Below are positions 46,533 through 55,737 of a stretch of DNA of 64,000 bases, one piece after another. A program made the translations under genes and the position numbers. This DNA is from Zelonia costaricensis (taxonomy: Eukaryota; Euglenozoa; Kinetoplastea; Trypanosomatida; Trypanosomatidae), in the NCBI GenBank assembly GCA_030849075.1, contig JASAOO010003483.1:1-64000 (forward strand). Direction: 5' to 3'. The notes beneath the pieces are model-generated. The model saw only the letters and a program-made list of their open reading frames with translations, had not been told where the DNA came from and did no database searches. Numbering within the stretch: the first letter of the stretch is position 1; the number at the start of each line of letters is the position of its first letter.

Positions 46533-47600
46533 GGCAGTCAAGCAGGCGTCAACAAGCAAAGACCCAAGTGCGTGTAGGGGGACGAGGGTGGGGTGGGGCG
46601 CGCGCGGAGTCCGTGGGGGAGGTTGCCTTGTCTCGGAGTAGGGGACTGAGAGGGAGGTGGTCATGAGTGGAGCCGGAGGGAGTGGTGCAGTGACATCGGG
46701 AATGGGGGGGGGGGGGCGGAGAATACCAGCAGGTCGCCGGCTGCATTCCATGCACAGGGGGGGGCGGGTGACACAGCGTTATGTACGGCGCACAACCGCG
46801 GTTGCTTCAAGACAGCGCCACGTGGCGTGTCTGCTCAGTGAGCGCTGCGCGCAGAGCTGTGAATACCGGTAGCAGCAGGCGAGGGAAGGGGACGCACACG
46901 GGGCCGCCGCCCAACATCCACGCCCTACTGCACAACTCGCAGCCGGCGAGCAACCCGAGTAGACCAGCACGCTCGGAGTCGCCGTCGAGTGAGGCCACCA
47001 CGTGCGCCGCCACAGCAGCCCCCGTGCGGTCCCTTTCATGCACTTCCCTTCTCCTCTGGCGTGCATTCCCGTGCCCGTGCAGCGCTGTCATGCGGTGGGT
47101 TACACTCTTCTTCTTATCCTTCACCGGTTCGTCGCTCGCTTTCTCACCGCGATTTACACGAGGTGCGGGCTGGCAGGCGGCCTCCCCGCGGCTTAGGTGC
47201 CCGTTAGGTTAGGAGGGGGCCGCCCGCTAGCCCACCAAGAGAAGACACAACGAGAAGATCCGCAGTGCCGGCGCCGTGAGGGTGCCGGGCGGCCGACACG
47301 AGCACTGTCAAGCCCAGCGCAGAGGCGGCTCGGCGGCTGTCGCGCACGCAACACGTGCCGTGCTTGACAGGGAGGGAGGGAGGGGGGGGGCAAAACACAA
47401 AGAGAAAATGAGCTAGCGCACACACCGCCACGAGGGGTACAGGACAACACACACGGGCACACGCCGGGCTGAGTGCCGCGGCACGCAGCCGCCGTTAAAC
47501 GCGCAGGAGGGAGAGAGAGCGGGCGAGGCGAAGCGGCTGCCGAGCCACGCGAGTCCAGCGACCCCCATCCCCCACCCCCCTCAACACACACTGGACACAC
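46533..47600. other. Intergenic region
   Basis: Spacer between the helicase and the leucine-rich-repeat gene, with G runs at 46706-46717 and 47374-47389. A minus-strand open stretch from an ATG at 47091 to 46807 gives 94 residues without known relatives and is not called. Confidence 0.65.
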
Positions 47601-49670
47601 TCAGTAGCGGCGCTGGAAGCCACCACGGCCGCCACCGCGACCACCGCCGCGCCCGAAGGACCCGCCACGACCGCCACCGCCGCGGCCGCCAAAGGAGCCG
47701 CCGCCGCCGTACCCGCCACGGCCGCCATACCCGCCGCGGCCACCACCGCCGTTGCCGCCACGGCCGCCGCGGCCGCTGTTCAGCTCGCGTGCGATGATGG
47801 GCGGCAGCGTCTCGATGCGCTGGAAGGTGATGCCGCGCATCGGTGTCTCCATAACGCGCTCGGCAAACTGCTCCAGCACGTCGAAGACGCAGCCCGGGTC
47901 GTCCTGCAGCAACGTGATGTCGCGGCACCGCATGAAGGTGTCGTCGCCGAGGTTGTTGCGCAGAATGCTGCAGTAGACAGGGACGGGCAGCGGGCGGTCC
48001 GAGTTCATCTGCACCGTCACGTAGCCGGGCGTGCCGGTCAGCAGGCCTCGCGACGTAATGTTGGACGTGTACCCGCTCATCACCGCCAGCGCCGAGGCGA
48101 GAATCTCGACGGGGTCGGCGTCCTTGAGCAGCTCCGCGGCCTGCTCCATAAACAGGTTCGTCGCACGCCGCTCCACACGCGCCAGGTCCTCGGCGGCGTC
48201 GCGGGCGACCGCCTTCAGAATCTCCTCGCGCGTCGGCGCCGGCAGCACGTCGAACTTCATCTTGGCGTGGCGCTCGATGCGCTCGACGATGAACTCCTCG
48301 CGCGGCTGATACAGCAGCACGCAGACACCCTTGCGACCCGCACGCCCGGTACGGCCGGCGCGGTGGATGAAGGCGTCGATGTCGCTGGGCGGCGCGCACT
48401 GGATGACGAGGTCGACCATCGGCAGGTCGAGCCCGCGCGCAGCCACGTCGGTGGCGATCAGCACGCTGAACTTGTTGTCGCGGAAGCTCTTCATGGTGCT
48501 CTCGCGCTGCTCCTGCTGCATGTCTCCGTGCAGGCACTGCGAGTCGAGCTTCGTGTTGTTGATGGAGAGGTCGTGGCAGTCCTTCTTCGTGTTCGTGAAG
48601 ACGAGAGTGCGACCGTGGGCGCCACTGTACACCTTGATCAGGTCCGCCAGCATCGACGAGATCTCGCTGAAGTTGCACTTGCGGCGGAAGAACTTGATCG
48701 TGCTCGCCGTGCGCACCGCCTCCTTGCCAACCATGTCGATGAACTCCTTCTCGCGTGCGATCAAGGCGCTCGTGTGCACCCACTCCGGCACCGTCGCGGA
48801 GAAGAGCAGCGTCTGGTGCACCGGCTTCTCGGCCTGCACCGACCCGTTCTGCTCTGCCACCTGCGCCAGCAGCAGCTCAATGTCGTCCTTGAAGCCGATG
48901 TCCAGCATGTGGTCCGCCTCGTCGAGGCACGCCATCACGACGCGGTCAAAGTGCAGCGTGCCCTTCTCGAGGAAGTCCTTCGCGCGACCGGGGGTGGCCA
49001 CGACGATGTCGACGCCGCTGCGCAGCACGCGCTCCTGGTTGGCATACGCCACGCCGCCGTAGAGGGCAGTGACGACGAGCCCGCAGCTGATGCCGCTCAG
49101 CACGTCTTGCACCTGGATGGCCAGCTCGCGGGTCGGGCAGAAGATGACGGCGGCGGGGCCGCGGCCGCGGATGGCGTGGCTGTTCAACTTCAGGAGCCGC
49201 TCCACGATCGGGATACCAAAGGCGAGCGTCTTACCGCTGCCGGTGCGTGCCTGCACGAGCACGTCCTTCTGCTTCATGATGGCGTCGAACGTGAGGGCCT
49301 GCACCGGGAACATCGACTCGATGCCACGCGCCTGCAGCGCCTTCACGACGCTGGGGTTCATCTCGAACTCCGAGAAGGGGCGGGCTGTCGCGGCGCAGCC
49401 GTTGTTGGGCAGCTCCTCCGCCGCAGCAGCAGGGGTCGCCGCCGCCGCCTCCTTGGCGTCCTTCTCCGTGCGCTTGCGCTTCGTCGCGGCCGCACCATCC
49501 TCGCGATGCGGAGCCGCATCGGCCGCATCGGCCGCCGCCGCCGCCGCCTTTGCGGACACCTTCGAGACCTTCACCGGCTCGTCGTCATCGTCGCTGCTGC
49601 TGGCGAGCTTCTTGACCCGGCGCGGCTTCGCCTCCACGGCCTCCTCCTCCTCACGAGCGCGGCGAGGCAT
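47601..49670 (-). CDS. DEAD-box RNA helicase, nucleolar DDX21/Gu type, with RG-rich tail (689 aa)
   Basis: An ATP-dependent RNA helicase probably acting in nucleolar rRNA processing. Motif I is ARTGSGKT (141-148), Ia PTRELA (179-184), II DEAD (250-253) and III SAT (291-293); domain 2 has ATDVAARGLD and HRAGRTGRAGR. Past the helicase core is a GUCT-like region (about 560-625, ITSRGLLTGTPGYVTVQM), diagnostic for the DDX21/DDX50 group. The last 60 residues are RG and GGY repeats, an RNA-binding tail likely to be arginine-methylated. The N-terminus is acidic and basic by turns (SSSDDDDEP, TKRKRTEKD), as in nucleolar proteins. The ATG at 49670 (MPRRAREEEE) is preferred. The name nucleolar RNA helicase II is usual for trypanosomatid orthologues. 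Confidence 0.94.
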   Translation of the reverse strand: MPRRAREEEEAVEAKPRRVKKLASSSDDDDEPVKVSKVSAKAAAAAADAADAAPHREDGAAATKRKRTEKDAKEAAAATPAAAAEELPNNGCAATARPFSEFEMNPSVVKALQARGIESMFPVQALTFDAIMKQKDVLVQARTGSGKTLAFGIPIVERLLKLNSHAIRGRGPAAVIFCPTRELAIQVQDVLSGISCGLVVTALYGGVAYANQERVLRSGVDIVVATPGRAKDFLEKGTLHFDRVVMACLDEADHMLDIGFKDDIELLLAQVAEQNGSVQAEKPVHQTLLFSATVPEWVHTSALIAREKEFIDMVGKEAVRTASTIKFFRRKCNFSEISSMLADLIKVYSGAHGRTLVFTNTKKDCHDLSINNTKLDSQCLHGDMQQEQRESTMKSFRDNKFSVLIATDVAARGLDLPMVDLVIQCAPPSDIDAFIHRAGRTGRAGRKGVCVLLYQPREEFIVERIERHAKMKFDVLPAPTREEILKAVARDAAEDLARVERRATNLFMEQAAELLKDADPVEILASALAVMSGYTSNITSRGLLTGTPGYVTVQMNSDRPLPVPVYCSILRNNLGDDTFMRCRDITLLQDDPGCVFDVLEQFAERVMETPMRGITFQRIETLPPIIARELNSGRGGRGGNGGGGRGGYGGRGGYGGGGSFGGRGGGGRGGSFGRGGGRGGGRGGFQRRY

Positions 49671-51259
49671 CGGGAACACGGTGGCGAGAGGGCGGGTTGG
49701 GGCGGGTGGCTGTGGCGCGTGTGTCGAAGTGAGTGGCACTCGAGATGGAACGTGGTCGATTAGGACGCTGGTAAATCCGAGGAGTCCGTGCGGGAAGTAA
49801 ATGTTGAAGAAAAGCGCAGGGCTGGTGCTCTACACGTGGAGTGGCCGTGGCGCTTGTGAAGCTTCACCGATCGCCGCACACCAGTGGTCGGAGTAGAAAC
49901 GGGACAGCAGTAGATGTGGGAGGGAGAGCAGCACATCATCGATCGCCGCGTTGCGGTTTAGGCGAGCCGGGCAACTCCACCGGACACACAAAGGGCCGGC
50001 GCACGGAGCTCCAGGCAGCCGCAGTGCCGGGTGCCCCTGAATCACGGGAGCAGGAGGGGATGGTGTGCGGGCCAACGGCATTGGCAAGCTGCTGGAGTGC
50101 AAGAATGCAGACCTTGAAAGGGCAGCAGGCAAGACGGCTGGTCGAGCCCCGCCTCCCCCCCCGGCTACCCTCCTCCATCCCTCTCAGTAGCTTTGCCGGA
50201 AGTTTGGATGAGGTCGCACGCACTTGGCGAGGTGCGCGGGTCGGCTCGCCACGCTGGCACCGTGGCCGACCGGCCGACGCAGCGGAGTAGGAAGGAGATG
50301 CAGGAAGAGCACGAGATGCGCAGGCGAGAAAAGAACCAACCCTGCCGCTGCCTCTCCGCGCCCACTCGTGACGCTGCGGGGAGGCAGCGGCAGCGGAGCA
50401 CCGAGAAGGGGGGCAGGGGACAGTGGGGAGAGACGAGGAGGACTGGGAAGCAGCGCCAGTCTGCACCCGGAGAAACACAAACCCTCTCGTCAACAACAAG
50501 ACACACACACACACATACACACACAGATGGAAAAAAAAAACACGCAAACGCAGGCGCACACTACAAGTGGGACACACGTAATAAACGGGCCGCGGCGGCG
50601 CAGAAGTGCGCACGCCTGGCGGGACGGGGGGGGAACAGAGGAGGCACTCTGGCCACAGAGGAGCGAGGAACCGCTGCCTCACCCGCAGGCACGTCTGCGC
50701 CTCGAGCTGCGCCGCACGACCTGCGAGCCGAGCACCGGCGCTGACGGCGCGAGTGGTGAAAGAAAGCGAGGCGGCAGGGACAGCGGTGGCTCGCGTCTCG
50801 GTCGCAGTGGAGGATTCTCGGCCACCCCATGGCGCACGTGCGCGTCCCCCCGAAGGTGCCTCATCACCCAGACCCCACCCTAACCCCTCCCCCCCTCCGC
50901 ACTCAGGGGACAGCTACACGGAGAAGGGCCCACAACGAACGCAGTCCGCTCCTCCTTCCTGTGTGTCTGCGCGGGCAGGCAGCGGTGCCGCCACCCGCAC
51001 CGACACGCACAGAGAAGGAGGCACAGGGAGTGCGCGGCGAAGAGGATAACACGGAGAAGACCAAACAGATACATCATCCGCCCACGTGCGCAGGAGCAGC
51101 GCGGGTCGCGCTGTGGACGAGGCGGGGGAGCGGCAGCATGCAGGCTCGCCCACGCAGCACGGGCACCTTCGGAGAGCACGCAGCCAGCGAGAGCAGGACT
51201 TCGCCGGTGCAGTGGAAGTGGGAGTGAGGGGGGGGCCCACGGTGCACCGCTCAGGCACG
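49671..51259. other. Intergenic region
   Basis: Spacer between the kinase and the helicase. There are short (CA)n tracts near 50502-50522 and C-rich and A-rich runs (50150-50162, 50525-50540). No gene is recognised. Confidence 0.7.
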
Positions 51260-52573
51260 TCACGCGAAGTCAAAGTAGCCCGACGCCGGCGGGGCGCTGG
51301 TGGGGTTGGCGGGCGGCGCGCTGGCGCTTGCGAGGGCCGCAGTGCTCGTGCCGAACGGCACGTTGACGCAGCGACTGTTGGGCGTGCGACCGCCCGCGCC
51401 GCCATGCCCGGCCATCATCGCCGGCGTCTGGCGCGGCTCTTCCTCGTTGTCGTACATCGCTGACTCGGCCGCCCGCATCGCCTCGAAGGCGTGCGTCATG
51501 GCGCCGCGCTCGCAGATACTCGACTCGAGCGGGCTTCCGGGGATGTGCGCCGACTCCTCCGCCGCCACAGGCAACAGTGCGCTGCCGTAGATCTTGAACC
51601 AGGGGTGCTGTAGCGCCTCCGCCGCACGGGGGCGTGTGACGGGGTCAAAGTTCAGGAGCGCGCGGTTGAGGTCGATGGCCTCGGCGCTGATGCCCACCCA
51701 GCGCGGCCCCTCGAACGTGAGCGAGGTGCGCATCTCCGTCACGAGGCCCGCCTTGTTGGCGAAGTTCTTGAAGGGCAGCGCGCCGCTGAGCATCACGTAC
51801 ATTATGACGCCCGCCGCGTACACGTCGAGGCGGGAAAGCAGCTCCTTCGTCGTCGCGAGCTGCGCGCTTTGTGTGATGGACTGCACCGTCTCTGGTGCGG
51901 CGTACTTGAGGGTGCCGCACGGTGTGGCAAGCATGGGGCTGTCGCAGTCCAGCGACTCCACGGACATGTTGCGCATCGACGTGGCGCGCGGGCGGTGCTG
52001 GAGGTGCACGGCAAGGTCGCGCGACAACCGCTGGCGTCGCCGCTCACAGCTGCGGGCCAGCCCGAAGTCGACGAGGACGACGCGCAGCGGGGCGTCCTGC
52101 GTCGTGATGATGACGTTCTCCGGCTTCACGTCGCGGTGCACGAGGTGCAGGGTGTCGTGCAGGTAGGCGAGCGCGCTGAGCAGCTGCCGCATCACGTCGA
52201 GCACCATCGCCTCGGTGAACTTCTGCTGCTTCAGCGCCTGGAAGAGCTCGACGCCCTCGACGTACTCGGTCACAATCACGACGGAGTTCGGCGTCTGCAG
52301 GCACTCAATGAAGCGCACGCAGTTCGGGTGCGACGTCTGCCGCAGCGTGTGCACCTCGTTGATAACATCGCGCACGAGCTTGTCGTTCGCCAAGTTGCGC
52401 TTTGCGATCACCTTCAGCGCCACCATCTGATTCTCGTGCACCACGTCGCGCGTGACGGTGCTGACAGCCTTGAAGACAGAGGCAAAGGTGCCCTCGCCGA
52501 GGAAGTCGTAGATGTCATCGAGCGCGTACAACTCCCCGATGTCCTCGATCTGTGCAAAGGGCAGCGTCGTCAT
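51260..52573 (-). CDS. Serine/threonine protein kinase, CAMK-like, with long activation segment (437 aa)
   Basis: A complete kinase domain: Gly loop GEGTFASV (26-33), catalytic Lys54 in VALKVIAK, HRDVKPEN (146-153), DFG (169-171) and APE (226-228). The activation segment between DFG and APE is about 55 residues, roughly twice the usual length, and holds an Arg-rich part then RNMSVESLDCDSPMLATP, which offers several phosphorylatable residues. The APETVQS stretch, the FKNFANKAG motif and the final HPWF fit the CAMK group or its relatives. The C-terminal 100 residues are Ser/Ala/Pro-rich without a clear calmodulin site. The ATG at 52573 (MTTLPFAQIEDIGELYALDD) matches the start of conserved sequence. 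Confidence 0.92.
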   Translation of the reverse strand: MTTLPFAQIEDIGELYALDDIYDFLGEGTFASVFKAVSTVTRDVVHENQMVALKVIAKRNLANDKLVRDVINEVHTLRQTSHPNCVRFIECLQTPNSVVIVTEYVEGVELFQALKQQKFTEAMVLDVMRQLLSALAYLHDTLHLVHRDVKPENVIITTQDAPLRVVLVDFGLARSCERRRQRLSRDLAVHLQHRPRATSMRNMSVESLDCDSPMLATPCGTLKYAAPETVQSITQSAQLATTKELLSRLDVYAAGVIMYVMLSGALPFKNFANKAGLVTEMRTSLTFEGPRWVGISAEAIDLNRALLNFDPVTRPRAAEALQHPWFKIYGSALLPVAAEESAHIPGSPLESSICERGAMTHAFEAMRAAESAMYDNEEEPRQTPAMMAGHGGAGGRTPNSRCVNVPFGTSTAALASASAPPANPTSAPPASGYFDFA

Positions 52574-53753
52574 GATGGTGCACCGCGATGGCGGAACGAA
52601 GGAGCGGATAGCGAAGCTGATGATGAGCACCCCTGGTTATGTGTGTGTATGTGTGTGTGTGTGTGTGCACACGCGGTTGCGGCAAGAACGCAGCCTCAGC
52701 TTAACACCAACACCGACACCGGAAACAAATGTGCGACAAAGAGGCACAAGCAGCGTAGCAGACCCTCCCAGCGTGACAGAGGGTTGAGATGGACCCCGTC
52801 TCCTTTGGCGTCGGTGCAGATGGCGCGTTCCGTGCGAGCTGCGCCACGAGAAGGAGAGAGCGGAGAGGGAGGCAGCAAGTTCTGGGTCACACGGGTTGAC
52901 GACAGCCGTAGCGACGAGCGGCTGAGGGGAAAAGCGGAATTAACGCTGACAGCGCAGAAAGGGAAGGGAGGGGTCGGTGGTCTCTCAGGCGGCAGCGGGT
53001 GGTACAAACGCAGGTTCGCGGCGAATGTGGCGAGACGAGCGGACGAGCCGCGATGAGGGTGAAGAATGGCGCAGCGCGGTGGCGGCAACGTCTCCGCGCG
53101 ATGCGGGAATCTCAAGGCGGCGTGAAGCGGCTTCGAAAGGGGCGCCGGCGGGTGATGGAGAAAAACACAAGGCAAACGTGCGGCCTCAGCAGGCGGCAAG
53201 GAGGGACACGACAGGGAGAGGGAGACGGGGGGGAGAGGGCGGAGCCCGTGATGTGGCACACGCGCACGCCCGGGCCTATGCGTACTTCTGCTGCTGTTGG
53301 AAAGGAGCGGGCGGTGCGGAGGTGGCGCGTGTGCGAGGCAGTGGAGAGCACAGGAGAAGTGCCGCGTGCGGGGGACAGAACGGGAGGGAAGAGGCGAGGT
53401 ATGCACTGGAGGGAAGGGAGCGAGGACGGCACGAGGATGCGCGCTGCTCCTCAGAGCCGCGCAAAAGCTGCGCTGCATCGTCCTGCTCGGAGAGTTACAC
53501 CCCGCGTCCGAGCCGGGAGCGGGCGGGAACGCAGCGAGGCCGTGACAAGATGCGAGGCGGCGGCGGTCTGTCGCGGAGAGGCACCGTGTCGGTGCGACTC
53601 TTCGTCTTGCGTGTACAGTTAGTCGTGTGAGAAACAGAAGAAAACGCAACAGGGAGCGCCAGGCAACCGGCTCGGCAAATACAAGAGCGCAGAGCAGCGC
53701 GAAGGGCAGGAAGGAGGCGGTCCCTGTCAAGCAGAGAGCAGGACACACACGGC
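52574..53753. other. Intergenic region
   Basis: Spacer between the TrmB-like gene and the kinase, with a (TG)n tract at 52640-52668 upstream of the kinase. The plus strand is purine-rich from 52840 to 53240. No gene is recognised. Confidence 0.7.
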
Positions 53754-54761
53754 TCACGCGCGGCGCTCCTCGGCAAAGTCGCGGTAGTACTTGCGCGCGT
53801 ACGTGTACTCGGCCAGCATTCGGCTTGCCTCCGGTGTGGTCGGCCCGCTCTTCGCCGCTGCGAGCGCCACCACCTCCTCACCCCGCTGCTTGACGAACTC
53901 ACGCGGCTGCCGCGCCGCTGCACCCGTGTCTCCGTCGTGTCCAAAGAGGGCGGCGTCGTCGTGTGGCAGCCAACGCTCAAAGAGCTGAGCGGGGTTCTTG
54001 CGCGTGTACGGGACGACCAGCTTCGCCTCCTCCAGGTGCTCCATCATGAACGCCGCGTACGGCTCGCAGTCGGTGAAGCAGACAAGCCCGCGCGGGTCCG
54101 ATGGGCCATCGCGCAGGCGCAGGGCCCGGTGCGCGGCGCAGAGGAAGTCGAAGTGCACTAGGCGGCGGTAGCTGCCGTGCTTGGACCAGAACGGCACTGG
54201 CATCGGGACCACCGCCACGTCGACCGACTCCGCTGGCAGCACCTCAAGGCACGCAAACATAGACTCGCAGCGCAGGAAGAAGACGCGCTGCGCAAACGCG
54301 GGCGTCAGCGCCACCGCAGCCCCCGTCAGCTCCTTCAGAGACGCGTCCACGATGAGGAAGGTGTGCGCGTCGTCAGCGCTCAGCTGGCGTTTGATGTACG
54401 GAACGCTGCGGGCCCCGAAGACGACAACTCGCCGCTCTCCCGCCGCCTGCCACGGCGTGACGAGGCGCTCCCGCACCCCCGCGACGGCGCCAGAGGCGAG
54501 CAGCTTCGCTCGCAGCGCCTGCCGCGCCGCGCCGCCGCTGACAGAGGGCAGCACGGCCATGCCGAACTGGTCGTAGTAAAGCGCACCCTCCACATCGTAC
54601 GTGCTGCGGACCGTGATCGTGCCGCGCGCGTTCGTCGCCACGCCCTCCTCGTGATCGCGCAGCAGCCGCCGAAGCGAGTTGCGCTGCCGTGCGCTGTCGC
54701 CGGCCCCGACAACCGCGAGCCCGACGGCGTTTGTGCGGCTTCGTCTCGTCAGGCGCAGCAT
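53754..54761 (-). CDS. TrmB-like methyltransferase-fold protein, probably mitochondrial (335 aa)
   Basis: The ATG at 54761 opens with a basic presequence-like segment (MLRLTRRSRTNAVGLAVVGA). Residues 110-245 resemble the SAM-dependent tRNA (guanine-N7) methyltransferase fold: VVVFGARSVPYIKRQL, then AVVPMPVPFWSKHGSYRRLV, where the standard family has FPDPWxKxxHxKRRL, followed by GLVCFTDCEPYAAFMMEHL, where it has a TDxxxYA motif. The glycine-rich SAM loop and the DPW motif are altered, so activity is doubtful. It may be a structural or assembly factor, for example of the mitochondrial ribosome, where inactive methyltransferases occur in kinetoplastids; that is inference. The C-terminus is YTYARKYYRDFAEERRA. 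Confidence 0.78.
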   Translation of the reverse strand: MLRLTRRSRTNAVGLAVVGAGDSARQRNSLRRLLRDHEEGVATNARGTITVRSTYDVEGALYYDQFGMAVLPSVSGGAARQALRAKLLASGAVAGVRERLVTPWQAAGERRVVVFGARSVPYIKRQLSADDAHTFLIVDASLKELTGAAVALTPAFAQRVFFLRCESMFACLEVLPAESVDVAVVPMPVPFWSKHGSYRRLVHFDFLCAAHRALRLRDGPSDPRGLVCFTDCEPYAAFMMEHLEEAKLVVPYTRKNPAQLFERWLPHDDAALFGHDGDTGAAARQPREFVKQRGEEVVALAAAKSGPTTPEASRMLAEYTYARKYYRDFAEERRA

Positions 54762-55362
54762 TCTCGTGAGGGCCGCGCCGTCGGCACCCCCAGCCAGCAG
54801 CTCTGCGTACTTGTTTGTATATCTGTGATTGTGTGTGTGTGTGTTTGTGTGTTTGCCGTATGAGAGGCACCAATGCGGGCGGAGTGAGGAAGAGTGAGGA
54901 AAGGCTCAGGCGTGCAAACACGCAGGCACCGCAAAGCACGAGCTGCAGAGAGGGAGCGAAGAAGAAACAGTGGATGGCGCTGAAGGTCGATAAGCTGAGG
55001 AGGCCCCTGCAGGCCACACCGTGGCTCATTCCCCCATCCACACACATCAGCGTACACGTTCATGAGAGCACGACCCGGTGTGAGACGATAGCGCAGGCAA
55101 CGTGGCCAGGCACGGCGCCGTCCACGCGCACCGACACGCTCCTGATCGACCGGACAGTTTGCCCTGTTATCGACTCTCTCCAATGTAAAGAGTAGCAAAG
55201 AACAACCCTGCGCCAAGTCAGCTACGAGGAGGAAGTTTTAGCGAAGGCGAAGGCCGCCGCACATCAGCACGCGTCTCGTGCCTCGCTCAGCACCGATCCC
55301 AGAGGACGCAACGGTCCTCTCGCCCCTTCCCCCTTTCTGCCAGAACCCGGGGGTGGGAGCCG
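54762..55362. other. Intergenic region
   Basis: Short spacer between the 124-aa gene and the TrmB-like gene, with a (TG)n stretch at 54830-54852. No gene is recognised. Confidence 0.7.
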
Positions 55363-55737
55363 CTACGCGCACTGGAAAGGGTCGGTGATGGGGTGGAGGC
55401 GGCTGCGCGCCCAGGCCTGCACCTCCGCTGGACTTGACAAAGCGGCGAGGTGCGTCGCGTGCTTCGCCTGCATCTGCGAGCCGCGATTAAAGCGCGCGCG
55501 GTAGTACCGGCTGGCGTACTGCGCGTCATGCTGCAGCTGCTTCGCCGCATCGCACGCCGCTGGCAGCTCCTTCAGCAACCGAGCGACCTCGTCCACGCGG
55601 CTTAGCTCCGACTTGGGCGGAATGATGTCAGCAATGACGGCACGGGCGGTGGGCACGGCGGGGACGGCGACGGGCTGGTGATCGAACGGCGTGTTCAGCA
55701 AAAACTGCAGCCGCCACGGTGCGCACCGGCGCAGCAT
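55363..55737 (-). CDS. Small protein with mitochondrial-type N-terminus (124 aa), hypothetical
   Basis: The ATG at 55737 gives MLRRCAPWRLQFLLNTPFDH, an Arg-containing amphipathic start typical of mitochondrial import. The body is soluble and helical (SRVDEVARLLKELPAACDAA, then AKQLQHDAQYASRYYRARFN) and ends HPITDPFQCA. No domain is recognised. The YASRYYRARF segment resembles the YARKYYRDF segment at the C-terminus of the next gene, which may be chance. Composition is protein-like compared with the surrounding simple sequence. A small mitochondrial ribosomal or respiratory protein is possible but not shown. Confidence 0.72.
   Translation of the reverse strand: MLRRCAPWRLQFLLNTPFDHQPVAVPAVPTARAVIADIIPPKSELSRVDEVARLLKELPAACDAAKQLQHDAQYASRYYRARFNRGSQMQAKHATHLAALSSPAEVQAWARSRLHPITDPFQCA

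Noticed and set aside
46807..47091. 94-codon minus-strand frame from an ATG
   Set aside because: No recognisable domain. The length is expected by chance in DNA of this GC content.
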